64,000 nt of DNA from contig OX439043.1 in NCBI GenBank assembly GCA_949317995.1, forward strand, positions 4,642,501 through 4,706,500, written 5' to 3'. The stretch is from Acholoe squamosa. Lineage: Eukaryota > Annelida > Polychaeta > Phyllodocida > Polynoidae. Of this stretch, positions 6,543-16,914 are shown piece by piece (the stretch's first letter is position 1; each line of letters starts with the position of its first letter). The notes under the pieces were generated by a model. The model worked only from the letters and a program-made list of their open reading frames with translations. It was not told where the DNA came from and did not search any database. A program made the position numbers and the translations under genes.

Positions 6543-9481
6543 TAGTTTTCCACATCTGTGGAATCCGTAGCATTCTCCCTTTCTACGCCGTCGTCTTCGG
6601 CTTCATAGAAGGCAGCCATTACCGGCTTAGTAGCGGTACATTCAGATGAGTAGTGTCCCATGCGCTGGCACCTGAAACACTTAACCGTTCGGCGATCCAC
6701 CCGGGGTCTTTGCCGATTGGCTTGGATGGCATCTGTAATTTTCTTACACATGTCTTCCAGAAGTTTGGTCATGTCCGGGGACTGAGTCTTCGCTTTGTCA
6801 GTGCTTACAGTGGGCTTGACCGCCTTCTCGACAGCCTTCGGGTCACTCTTGACCTCAGATGAAGGTCTAGAGTCCCTTTGTTTATTGAAAGATTTCCTGG
6901 GAATATACTTCCTACCTGAAGTATTCTTCCTTAATTGCATCGAACAGAAGGTGCCGTCTTCCTGTTCGATATCAATCAATTCGAAGTCGTCTGAGGGAGT
7001 ATTGACCTCAGACTGCTGGGTCACCGATGCCAGGGGTACCAAGCCGCTGGCATTAGGTATGTCCCCAGCTAACATAGCTCGCTTCTTCACGGCCATATCT
7101 ATACCATTAAATATGCCGTGTAGTGTTATGCCTTCTTTCCAGGCATCCCTCGCTGCTAATTGTTCATCTCGGTCTCTTAGACCCTTGACGAATTGTGTGA
7201 TCAAATCGTCCATATACCAGTCCTGGTTTTCAGTACCGGGTCTGGCCTTACTTAGCAGGGCATGGAGTTCCATACCGTATGCTCTGAAAGCTTCATTCGG
7301 CTTCTGTGTGCGTTTCTTAAAACGGACCATCGGGTCTTCCTTGACCATGTTGCATAACAGTCCACTAGCAGTTTCTACTAACTGCTCAAAACTCCCAACG
7401 AGGCCGTACCAGGTTCGCCATTGCTCTACAGCCATGCGACCCGGCCCGCCTTTCAGACATCTCACCAGATGTGGCTTGGCCTCGTATGGGGTCCATCCAT
7501 TACAATTCATCACATCGATGAAATCTTCAAACCACTCTTTCCATGGTCGAGTACCGTCATATTCTCTAGGAATAACGGCTACCCTTCGGGCAGAATTGTG
7601 AGCATACATCAATCTAGTGCATTGCTGTTTGCTCCATTCAATCGCCTTGGTTTCATTCAAGGTTCGATTGCCCCCTATACCACCGAAGCTCGAATTGCCC
7701 GGTGGAGGCGGTGGTGGAGGTTGTGTATACGTCCACTGTGTACCACTGTGGTTCGTATAGCTCGCACCACCCTGGTTGGGGCCGGTACCCGAGGTACCGC
7801 TATAGCCTGTGGCACCCGAAGCACCACCCCCCCCTTGCGCACCTTGGTAACCGCCGTCGGATGGCTGGTTTCCCGTTGACTGGCCGCCATCGTTCGATGG
7901 ATTCGGTTGGGTGTTGTCATTACCAGCACCCAGCCCCGGGTCGTTACTAGGATCCACATGAATGTGGAACCCACTGGTCTCCGCACTACTATCGGAAGCC
8001 TCTCTAGGGGTATAGTCCGGGTCCAGGTTGTGGACTATGGGCACTTCACTTATCCGGACTCTACTAGTTCGGCCATGCTTATCCTGGGTTCTGATGTAAA
8101 CGCCCCCTTGATCTACATTCCGCGAAGCATTATCATTTACAAAAGGATTATACTGCGGATTCTTCGGTGTAGAACAGGAGACCGGGTCGCCCTGTTTCAC
8201 GAACGTCGAGTTCGGGTTTGTATCCCTACTCGCCGGAGGGGCATGCGTTTGCTCTTGCTCCTGTAAATAACTCTCCATAGCGGACTTATTTATTGTGAGG
8301 GTAGCTACGTCTGTAGTCAGGTTTCGCTGTTCCTCCCTTAGCTGTGCGTTTTCTGCCAAGATTTCGGATCGAATCTTTTCATTTTCAGCCACAGCTCGGT
8401 TTCTTTCTTCTTGGGCGATAATTGCCTCTCGCTTAAAAGTATCCTTAAGTAGGCGGTACTTTTCACCCTTCTCTTTCTGAGACTTGTTATATTCACTGGT
8501 CTCCTTCCTGATCTCGGCTTGTTCCGAGACCATCTTGGCTTCTGTCTCAGCCTTCCGGAGTTGAAGTTTCTTAAGCTTCTCCTCCATTGCGTGCAACTCC
8601 GTTTGTAATTTATTTACATCCCGAGCCTTAGCAACCTCCTCGGCCCTAGCCTTGTCGATTGCTCTAAGTTTACTGGCTTCCTCGATTTCCAACTCAGCCA
8701 GCCTTTTTTCTTTTTCCTGTGCGTCTCTCTCCTTCCGCTTCAACCGATGGGATACGGAGGATAGACGATATTTGAGGTCAGATTCTTTTAGAATCGCCTC
8801 CTGCTCAACGGATCGTAATTTTCCGATCCGAGACTTAGCTTCCTCTTCTATTTTGGATTGGGCTAACATGAATTGTTCATGTTGCCTCTTTGCCTGTAAC
8901 TCAACCTGTTCCTTGGCTTTCAAATAGGCCTGAGTATTTTTATACCCGGGACCCATCCGACGTCCGTAGACAGACTTGCGACTGCCTCCAGGGTAAAACA
9001 TGGAGTCAGACAAGCCTTCGTCTAGAGATCGGCCTAGGTGATGCCTTTCCGAGCTTTTCGGTCCGGTACCACTAGGCTTATTTTTTGCTTTCGCGCCTGG
9101 GACTATTGCGTCCCTTTTGGTTTTGCCATCGTCGCTGTCATGATCCGACGATGTCATTAGTGGGGCTACTTCGTTTCCACCACCTGGTGCTGAACCCTGG
9201 GGGGTTGCAGTACGCTGCATAGGGCTTTGTGCAATTGGTGTACCCAAGCCGCTAGCCGAGCCTGTTGGTACCATAGGACCTAGCTGGCGTCTGCTAGTTA
9301 TAACTTGGGACCAATCGCTCAAGTCTAAAGTTGGGGGTCTTAACACACCCCTAAACCATCCGGTATCCGGTACTCCTGTTTGGGGTGTAGCCGGATACAA
9401 TTTTACGATGCCATCTCTGGTGGCATTGTCCATCAGGTCGGGTGTAGAAAAAATATTTCGTACACCCTCCTGATTAAACAT
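6542..9481 (-). CDS. gag: Gag polyprotein with long N-terminal coiled coil and CCHC zinc knuckle
   Basis: The first ATG of the frame is at 9481 (MFNQEGVRNI), giving 979 codons; the frame stays open upstream to 9628 but without ATG. From the N-terminus: a Ser/Gly/Pro-rich segment; a long charged heptad-like stretch of roughly 240 residues rich in E/K/R/L, predicted coiled coil; a Gly/Ser/Asn-rich linker and PPPPPPPG; a capsid-like part with DGTRPWKEWFEDFIDVMN and QKPNEAFRAYGMELHAL, typical of gypsy-type Gag; then a basic linker. The nucleocapsid knuckle C-FRC-QRMGH-YSSE-C has CX2CX4HX4C spacing. It would form the particle and bind genomic RNA. It is far longer than usual for the family (often 300-500 residues), and the coiled-coil extension is the extra part. 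It ends with TAG at 6544-6542. Confidence 0.88.
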   Translation of the reverse strand: MFNQEGVRNIFSTPDLMDNATRDGIVKLYPATPQTGVPDTGWFRGVLRPPTLDLSDWSQVITSRRQLGPMVPTGSASGLGTPIAQSPMQRTATPQGSAPGGGNEVAPLMTSSDHDSDDGKTKRDAIVPGAKAKNKPSGTGPKSSERHHLGRSLDEGLSDSMFYPGGSRKSVYGRRMGPGYKNTQAYLKAKEQVELQAKRQHEQFMLAQSKIEEEAKSRIGKLRSVEQEAILKESDLKYRLSSVSHRLKRKERDAQEKEKRLAELEIEEASKLRAIDKARAEEVAKARDVNKLQTELHAMEEKLKKLQLRKAETEAKMVSEQAEIRKETSEYNKSQKEKGEKYRLLKDTFKREAIIAQEERNRAVAENEKIRSEILAENAQLREEQRNLTTDVATLTINKSAMESYLQEQEQTHAPPASRDTNPNSTFVKQGDPVSCSTPKNPQYNPFVNDNASRNVDQGGVYIRTQDKHGRTSRVRISEVPIVHNLDPDYTPREASDSSAETSGFHIHVDPSNDPGLGAGNDNTQPNPSNDGGQSTGNQPSDGGYQGAQGGGGASGATGYSGTSGTGPNQGGASYTNHSGTQWTYTQPPPPPPPGNSSFGGIGGNRTLNETKAIEWSKQQCTRLMYAHNSARRVAVIPREYDGTRPWKEWFEDFIDVMNCNGWTPYEAKPHLVRCLKGGPGRMAVEQWRTWYGLVGSFEQLVETASGLLCNMVKEDPMVRFKKRTQKPNEAFRAYGMELHALLSKARPGTENQDWYMDDLITQFVKGLRDRDEQLAARDAWKEGITLHGIFNGIDMAVKKRAMLAGDIPNASGLVPLASVTQQSEVNTPSDDFELIDIEQEDGTFCSMQLRKNTSGRKYIPRKSFNKQRDSRPSSEVKSDPKAVEKAVKPTVSTDKAKTQSPDMTKLLEDMCKKITDAIQANRQRPRVDRRTVKCFRCQRMGHYSSECTATKPVMAAFYEAEDDGVERENATDSTDVEN
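6545..6551 (-). other. candidate -1 frameshift heptamer at gag-pol junction
   Basis: Read on the minus strand the sequence is G-GAA-AAC followed at once by the gag stop TAG (6544-6542). The pol frame is -1 relative to gag and is open across this point. The heptamer fits the X-XXY-YYZ layout, with GGA in place of a homopolymeric XXX, as in the GGA-type slippery site known from a mouse retrovirus. The placement directly before the stop is unusual: slippage must occur with the stop codon next in line. Confidence 0.6.
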
Positions 9482-9631
9482 TTGTTGTTGACCGGGTTTC
9501 CAGTCTAACAACAGATGCTGGGATGTGTAATCATCCTCTTCGAATCCCTCTAGCCCAGGGCTGGGGGGATCCGCTTCGGGTTTCCCGAGGCTTTCGGCCA
9601 ATGTGGCCGCGCACCACCCCCGAACCAACTG

Positions 9632-9643
9632 GTCACGGCACCA
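9632..9643 (-). other. primer binding site, tRNA-His type
   Basis: Read on the minus strand, TGGTGCCGTGAC begins one base inside the LTR end. It matches the reverse complement of the 3' end of animal tRNA-His (CCA plus acceptor stem) over 12 bases as I recall that tRNA. This fixes LTR orientation and the minus-strand start. Confidence 0.8.
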
Positions 9644-9644
9644 G

Positions 9645-10008
9645 TGTAATGGTTCGTATTGACTTATATGTTGGGTGGCTCTTTGGCTCGCTTACCACTA
9701 GATGTACCAACACAACACGAGTAGTTCGGGTTGGGCAAAGCCCCAGAAACCCCTACCTCTCGGGTAGGACTTTATTTGATCTCTTTGATGACAAAGTACT
9801 AGCGTCTGGACTGGACCATGTCCAGTCCCCTTCTGCCGCTCGTCCGGCTCCTTAGTAGGAGCTGGACGCGAGGCATGGTGCTGCCCCCTCTTGTACCAAC
9901 GAGGTATCGCAAAGCGACACCTAGCTAGCATAGAAGGAACAAGCACCACACGAACACGTCTCTCGGATGAACGGCACTAATATATATACAATGATGCCGG
10001 CCCCTACA
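9645..10008 (-). mobile_element. 5' LTR of the gypsy-type element
   Basis: A 364-bp LTR bounded by TGTA...TACA. In element orientation it begins TGTAGGGGCC and ends ACCATTACA next to the primer binding site. It holds a TATA-like run (about 9979-9988) and an AATAAA (9771-9776). Only one copy is in the window, so LTR divergence, and hence insertion age, cannot be estimated. Confidence 0.85.
9752..9828 (-). terminator. LTR polyadenylation region flanked by two hairpins
   Basis: AATAAA (reverse of 9771-9776) lies between two inverted repeats. On the upstream side is GGACTGGAC/GTCCAGTCC with a 3-base loop (9808-9828); on the downstream side is CCTACC/GGTAGG with a 5-base loop (9752-9768). This resembles the hairpin-embedded poly(A) signals of retroviral R regions. 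The function is inferred. Confidence 0.55.
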
Positions 10009-10980
10009 CTTTTAAAAGGGAGTAATGTTGATATGATATGGGGTCCCGTGCATAATTTTATACTTTGAAATGAAAAAATATTTGAAAATAACTAAAATCC
10101 AAATTCAAAGCACTGCATGATGGGAAAAATATATAAATCCTTTGGAAAACATTTTGTCATTATATGCCCTCAATCATTGTGTCCAGTATATCATGGTTAA
10201 AGCATTGTCTAGCTTATATGAGGGGTATAATTGTAAGGTCCAAAAGAATATCAGAAAAAATAATTCAGATGTAAATATGCCAAAATTTAAAGTAGTCATA
10301 AAAAAGACAGTTTGATCGAAATCCCCGCCCCCCAAATTCTAGACACTTAGAGCATATATAGGTATGTGCCTACCAAAAATGAACTCATTCTGAAGAAAAA
10401 ACCTATATGTGCAAAAACCTGTGCAGTAGGCTCAATTCCAATGGTAGCGACTCACCTTAAGGCCTCCCACCACTAATTATATGCAGGGTATGTAGGAACT
10501 GTATTTTACTACAACATTATGAGAGTACATTTTATACTGTGACTCAGTTCCTAAAGGAATTGCTTCAAGAGAATGAGCATATTTAGAGGTTAACAGTCAT
10601 GTCTGCAGATCTATTGCCAATAGGCTCAAGTCCCTTATGTCAAACTTATACAATGCGCTAGTCGTGTCTAATCGCCGATTACATCAGATTCCACTGTAAC
10701 CATGGGAACCTTGACATATTGCACGACCATCACTAATCATATAGTTGAGGTGGTAAGCTGTGTGTGATGTCATCAAACAGCTGCAACAGGAAGTCATTCA
10801 CAGACTACTTCCTGTAAGACCTCACATATAAGGGGACAAGGGTTAATCTGAAGGTCACATAGTCAATAGGGGTCATACATTCAGAGTGCCTAAGGGTGGT
10901 CCTTGGGTGGTAAGAGAAGGATACTAAAATGATCTTAGGATCCTGGCAAACTATATTGGCCATACAAGCAATTATCCACC
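10009..10980. other. AT-rich non-coding flank of the retroelement
   Basis: No supported gene. From about 10540 onward this sequence matches 23560-23870 in direct orientation (for example GTCATCAAACAGC...ACAGGAAGTC), the start of a long duplicated block. The first 500 bp after the LTR show nothing recognisable. Confidence 0.6.
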
Positions 10981-11697
10981 CTGGGGCCTGTTTCAAAACC
11001 TCTATCAATAGACATATTAGGGAAATCTGTTTCCAAAGTTGCTATATTGGCTTTTGGTGCTAAATTTGATATTTTATATGGCATGGTGCCTCACATCTCT
11101 CTCTTATAGCCAAAGTCAATCTGCTTCAGAATGGATTTAATGTCACCAAAAGTTGTTATATTAACTGAAATATTATATTTTTGCCTGTTTCAAAACTGGA
11201 CTCTATGTGCACCTCTGAGGTACAAATAGAAAACATTGAGGAAATTAAAAATGTAATTCTGATGAAATTATTTATATGGGGGTAAAGTATGTGTGTTACT
11301 CACATATCCAGCAGAATTCAGTGACTTAATATCTTTTAGCTCTGTAGTCATTCCAATTCATTATCAAAATGCCTATATAGATCTATTAGGGACATACTAC
11401 CATACAACTAGCCAATAGAGAATGTTCATGGTTTAAAGAAGCATTGTCAGAACTTATGACCTCAAACATATCCACATTTTGAGGCCTAATAGTGTCAGTT
11501 TCCTAATATATCAATCTGTTTCAAAAGTTGCTATCTTAATATAGGAGAGATACACACCCTAATCTAGGCATTGTCCTATTTGTGTTATATTTGGTTCTGA
11601 AACAGATTGATATATTAGGAAGTTGGCACTTTTAAATTGGTTACACTAAGCGCCAATAGCTCTCCTTAATATCTAAAAGTTTTGAAACAGCCCCCAG
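10981..11697. mobile_element. non-autonomous DNA transposon (MITE-like) with 19-bp terminal inverted repeats
   Basis: CTGGGGCCTGTTTCAAAAC (10981-10999) pairs with the reverse complement at 11679-11697 with one mismatch. The flanks are ACC on both sides (10978-10980 and 11698-11700), a possible 3-bp target duplication. Internal copies of CTGTTTCAAAA-type motifs occur in both orientations. There is no ORF. It lies within about 1 kb of DNA that is missing from the paralogous copy at 23.87 kb, as expected for an insertion. The superfamily is uncertain (Harbinger-like by target length). Confidence 0.65.
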
Positions 11698-14600
11698 ACC
11701 ACTTGGACCTCCTGGGACGGTCAGACTATTTTGCTTTGGCCTAAGCAGAGCCACCTTGTCTTTGGTTCTTACCATCAATATCATGTCCTACTTATACCTT
11801 ATTTGTCCCTTCCTACATGGTCTTCAAGTGTTTCTTATCATTAATTACTTTGTCAAGACAAATGGTTGGTCAGATTTAACAGCAAAAGTGATAACTTTAT
11901 CATTTAATCCTTTATTATTTTGAGACAACATGCCCCACCACAATCATAGATCATGTGCAGCTAGTGAAAATTGCATCAGTTGAATTCACATTGGTTAACC
12001 ATTGCTGAATCCATCATTCCTGGGTGACCCTGATTCCTTCTGGGGTAATTTACACCTTCTATCCATCACAAGGTTGAAGGCTCTACCACCACGATTGAAA
12101 TTAGAAACTAGTGTTGTTTGCAGGTTGCATTCCTCTACGTCCAACTAATACCCTTCAAGGGTTGCTACTGAATTATAGCCATCAATCAGCCTGACGCAAC
12201 AAGGCGAAAAATGATTGTTTGTCACTCCTAACATGACTTGAAAAGCTAGGGTCGATACGTTGCATTTTCTAAAATTATTTTTCTAGGGAATATATATTTA
12301 AAAAAGAACATAAGAAAGAAAATTATAAAATTCCCCCAAAAAAGTAATGAAATACTTTCTAAAAGACATGAAAGATTTTGAAAAAAAACCCATCAAAATC
12401 AAAAAAAAATTCTAGGGTGTGTCATGATTTTCTAGGCTTGGGAAATACAGATTTTTGTTTAAGGCATTGTCCTGGTGACATGCCAGCACTTCATTTGTGT
12501 TGACCTTTCAGTGCGTAATTACCTGGTAGGGTTAGCATGATGCATGAATGATGCATGAATGAGCCCTGTTGAGTTATTTGCACAGGCTGCAATTATGGAT
12601 CTTGATGGGATATTATGACAATAGAAAGGCTAATGTGTACTTGTCTTCATGAAATAGCCATATAGCACTGGCAATTAACTCAATGTTTTACTCTGTATAG
12701 TTTGCATGCTGATTAAAAGCGGTAAATTGGGAAAATTGTTCGCTAAAGTACCATCCTACATTTTACTGACAGAGGGCTATCCTGAAAAAGGATAACATCT
12801 TTCTCACACCCTATTTCTTAAGCTACCTTCCATCAATCTACTCCCTAAGCTCTATGCCTGCCTTTTATACCCAATCTTCCCATATCTTTATTCAATCAAC
12901 AGCTCAGGGGTCTCTGCTTCTGCCTCTCAATGACAATGCTATGGTCATTTATGGTGTTCTGAGGACTATTAATTGTCTCCATCTGTCTCTGCTAACATCA
13001 TACTCGGATACTGAGTCTCAGCTCAAGTCACAATTGCCCATTAATCACATCTACAACTGTAAAGTAGTTATTTAGCAGCCAACACATCTGGATGATGCAG
13101 ACTGTGCTTGATATTCACTCAATCAACGGTGTGCATGTGGACTGTGTCAGCTATTAGGATTTTAATGACATTTTAATGCTTTAATGACCAGTAATACAAG
13201 CGATAGGTAAACACAGGAGTTTGCAAGCAACAAGTCTGGACAATGGGCCTGGGCTGTGTTTAGAAGCCCCTCAATGAAGGACGTGGATATGGGCTCTTAG
13301 AGATTAGTTAGGGATGAAGTGAATAAACATAGGATGTCATGCTGCAAACCTGAAATCCCATAAAACAGCATGGAACCTAATCCTAATTCATAACACACAG
13401 TGTGTAGCTTCCACATGGCTTCACTCTGGTTTCAACTCCTGACAAGTTCATACAAAAAATGTGGGCATCACAAAGAAGTCCCTATTACAGGTAGACAGCA
13501 GGAAGCTTCCTGACTTCAACTTGTCAATGGCGCGGAGGGCAATGTGCAAAGATGGCAACTTGTATAGATAAAGTTATCCCCAGCATTCAGTCTTTAAAAC
13601 GGAATTCTCTTATGTGTTTGTAATTGTGTGTATTGTGCCAGCAAATGAACCGGGTCACTGACTCAGGTCTATTGTAAGTCATTAGTGAGTCATGGTTGGT
13701 ACAGCCCATGGGTTGTGGGTTGTGGTATAATTTAGCATAGCAGATCCCAATTATAACTAATGACACACAGTGTGTGGCTTCTACATGGCTTCGTAATGGT
13801 TGCAAGTCTTGACAAGCCTCCGGAATCATAAAAACTCTTGCTACTACAGGAAGATAGGAGGAAGCTACCTGATTTTAAGTTGTAAACGGCAATTAGTGCT
13901 TTTTTGTACCAGCTTCCCTCCTTCAGACGTGAGTTTCCTTTGATTTTGTATGTGTGTGTATTATGCCAACATTCAGGCACCATCATGTACTTAGGGCTCT
14001 AGACAGGGGATTCGAAAAAAAGTCTTTTGACCCCTTGCAAATTTTATGAAGTAGCCTTGTCCCAGAGTCGGTTTTAAGAACTGGCCTTGCCCCTTGACTC
14101 TCAACCCAATGTCCGCTGTCAATTTTAGTAAATGGCCTTGTCTCATTTCCTTTAGGGTTAGAAGCGGCTGAGAAACTCCAGGTCTTGTGTAAGTCATTAG
14201 TGAGTCACGGTAGGTGCAGGCCATGACAGGTTTGTGGTGTGATCCATCATAGTCTATGTTATACCAAGTACTTACCACGAGCCTTTATCACACAGCAAGC
14301 TTTGATAACGTAGAATGGACTGTTATCCAGGATGGGTACTCAGACCTCGCAGTCACAGTACCTTATCCAGTTAGGCAGGCTGCACCAATAGAAATGATGA
14401 CTTTTTACACTAGAAAAATGTCATTTTTGTAGTATACTCAACATAATCCCTCTGCATATAACAATTCCTGTTAGCACCAAACTGGTAATCAGCCAAATTA
14501 GTTCACTATGCAACCGGCTGAAGAACAATTATAAGAACATTGTTTGGTGGGTTTTTCAAAATGAATTTCTTGTGAAGGCTAGCCTAAATAATGTAGTGCC

Positions 14601-16192
14601 TGTAAGAAAATTGTCAGAAATATGAAACAATAACTGGCTGTAGCATAGCAGTCAATGCCACCTATTGCCTATTAGAGAAACTACCCACTAGGCCCCACTT
14701 GTATCACACTTTATGTAGAACAAATCTACTTACTAGGTCTCAATACTCACATCACCCCTACAGATGTCATACTACTAATTAATCCGCACTTGTTAAACGC
14801 AGGCAGCCCTGCATCTAAACTAATTATGGCGCTGAGAGGCATGTGGACTTTGGGGGTGGGTGTGAGTGATTGGTGAAGGGTCAGACTTAACACCTTACTT
14901 AAGGTTTTATGTCTAAATTATCAAAGTGCTGATTACATGGGTTAATGAAAATAGTACTAAGAGGTAAATATCACACAAAATCCAACTTAGTTCATCAAGT
15001 TAATGAAAACTTATGTTATCAAAATATGTCAGTACAGCCATAGAGCAACCAAACAATCAACAAGCAATAAAGGTATATTGAAGTTAAATCCAACAGGACC
15101 ATTCTGATTAATTTATTTTTTATTTTTCAATTCAGGGTATGGTTTAAAATGAAATAGATGTGATTGAATTTGGTCCATTATTTCTATGGCATGAGGCAAT
15201 CAGTGAGTTTGGATGTTTGACTTGTACAAAGACAACTAGTGTAGAACTACATCACCTTCTGCTCCCTGCACCAAGCTGGGGGAAATCATTCCCTTTCTGA
15301 CATTAACCTAGTCACAGGCTCTAACGAATAGACACCAATATCTCAAGATCATCAATCAAATTTAACTAAGTTTGAAAGGCAAATGTTTTTATGTAAACCT
15401 AGAATGGTTAATTCAATCAAGTACATGTGTTTCAGCAATTTTGATATCAGCTGAAAGCTAAAGGTATGACCTTGGCTCATGACTGATGTCAGGTTATCAG
15501 TAGTATCAGATTGTAAAATCCATTGGATACTATCCAAGAAAATAAGTACATGAATGATTTTCCTTAGTTTTATCTGGTACTCTGATTTTAGCGGAAACTT
15601 TATATTATACTGAGTACAACAACCACTCACCACACAGAGCTCAAAAGATTTAGCCTTTTTCTGTCTGCATTTAAAGTAAGATGCAGTCGATGACTGTTGG
15701 TAGTGCTGATAGTGTAACCACTATTGTAGACCACTGGGGAGGGGTCCATAGTGGGTAACAGGAGTAGAAAATTGGCAGTCAGAGGAAGCTTAGCTTGGCC
15801 ACAGAACTAATAATGAGACAAACACATGCATCTTATTTATCTTTTTCCCCCAATACTCCTGCATTGCCCCATCAGGAAGGTTTTTTCACTATAAACATTA
15901 GGTGGGTCCTTTTCTTTTTTTAAAGCTTACTCTCTTTTCATCCTTACTATTCTTGGGTTCGTCTTTCTTCCCTTCCCATGTATGTGGGATTCTCCTGCCA
16001 TCAATTTGATCTCTTGTTACTTTTATCTTACTCTTGGATCTACTCATTTGGTACTGGTTCTCCCCTTCTTTTGATGTCTTTCCTCCTTTCTGCCTTTTTC
16101 CCCTCTTTCTATACTTAATAACTTCTTATCTGCCTTTCTTAAGTCTCCCATACCAACATTCCTATGTGTTTTTCCTTTTTTTTTAATTTCCT
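11698..16192. other. AT-rich non-coding DNA between transposons
   Basis: No supported gene. It contains two tandem-like copies of a short segment (about 13370-13450 and 13740-13830, both with CACACAGTGTGTGGCTTC-type sequence) and a pyrimidine-rich stretch around 15900-16190. Open frames here are short and share no family motif. Confidence 0.6.
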
Positions 16193-16299
16193 CACTGAAA
16201 ACATGGGAGACCCAAAACTAGTCAGTGGTGATGACTTTAGGTCATCATCCTGACGACCTGAGTCGTCATATTCGTTTCGAATCTTTCATGTTTTCAGTG
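16193..16299. mobile_element. 107-bp CACTG...CAGTG foldback element
   Basis: The ends CACTGAAAACATG...CATGTTTTCAGTG form terminal inverted repeats, flanked by CT on both sides (16191-16192 and 16300-16301). The paralogous segment near 27270-27290 has the same flanking sequence without the element, an empty site. CACTG ends with a 2-bp target duplication suggest the CACTA/EnSpm superfamily. Internal GTCGTCA/TGACGAC repeats are shared with the 303-bp element at 16612. Confidence 0.8.
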
Positions 16300-16611
16300 C
16301 TGTAGCCTTTATTTTGCAGCACCACTTTTCACCTTTTTTTCTTGCCATCCCTCTTGTGCCTTTATCCTATGTCAGTCAGCAATAAATTACACTACTTCTT
16401 TCTCAAGAATTACTGGTTGACCACTTGGTTTTGACTGAAATAGTTGATATGAGTTGAGCTGTAAAAATAAAACAACAATAATAACCCAAAACTGCCCTTC
16501 TCAACATTACTTCCTCTGTTGGCATTGGGCTACAGGTGTCAATGTCAATGTCCTTTACTAGGTACAGGAAATTGAATCAATGTGGTTCAGCCATCATTCA
16601 ATATTACTCTG

Positions 16612-16914
16612 CACTGAAAACATGGAAAATCTGAAACTAGTCAGCGGCGACTACTTTAGGTCCTCAAGTTGACGATACCTAAAACTACAGCTTTAGGTAG
16701 TCAAAATGACGACTTTAGGTGTCATCCTGACGACCTGAGTCATCAGGATGACGATACTGACAGTACAGGGTCATCATATTGATGACTCAGGTCGTCAGGA
16801 TGACGACTTAAAGTCGTCATTTTAACAACCTAAAGTTGTAGTTTTAGGTATCGTCAACTTGAGGACCTAAAGTGGTCACCGCTGACTAGTTTCGCATCTT
16901 CCATGTTTTCAGTG
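16612..16914. mobile_element. 303-bp near-palindromic CACTG...CAGTG MITE
   Basis: Almost the whole element is one inverted repeat, starting CACTGAAAACATGGAA and ending TTCCATGTTTTCAGTG, with TG on both sides (16610-16611 and 16915-16916). Subterminal GACGAC/GTCGTC motifs repeat many times. The paralogous segment at about 29700-29715 lacks it. It has no coding capacity, so mobilisation would need a transposase in trans. Confidence 0.85.

Larger units (their letters stand above)
1..10008 (-). mobile_element. Ty3/gypsy-type LTR retrotransposon, 3' end cut by window edge
   Basis: This is a reverse-oriented LTR retrotransposon with 5' LTR, primer binding site, gag, pol and a third ORF in that order. 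The Pol domain order is protease, RT, RNase H, integrase, which defines the Ty3/gypsy (Metaviridae-like) class. The right boundary at 10008 is sharp: base composition drops from GC-rich to AT-rich and the LTR ends in TACA. No second copy of the LTR is visible between pol and position 1, so the 3' LTR should lie outside the window and the third ORF should be internal. Both main frames are intact over long stretches, which suggests a young insertion. The target duplication cannot be checked because only one end is present. Confidence 0.93.

Noticed and set aside
6795-7601. 268-codon plus-strand frame opposite gag
   Set aside because: Antisense shadow of the Gag capsid and knuckle region.
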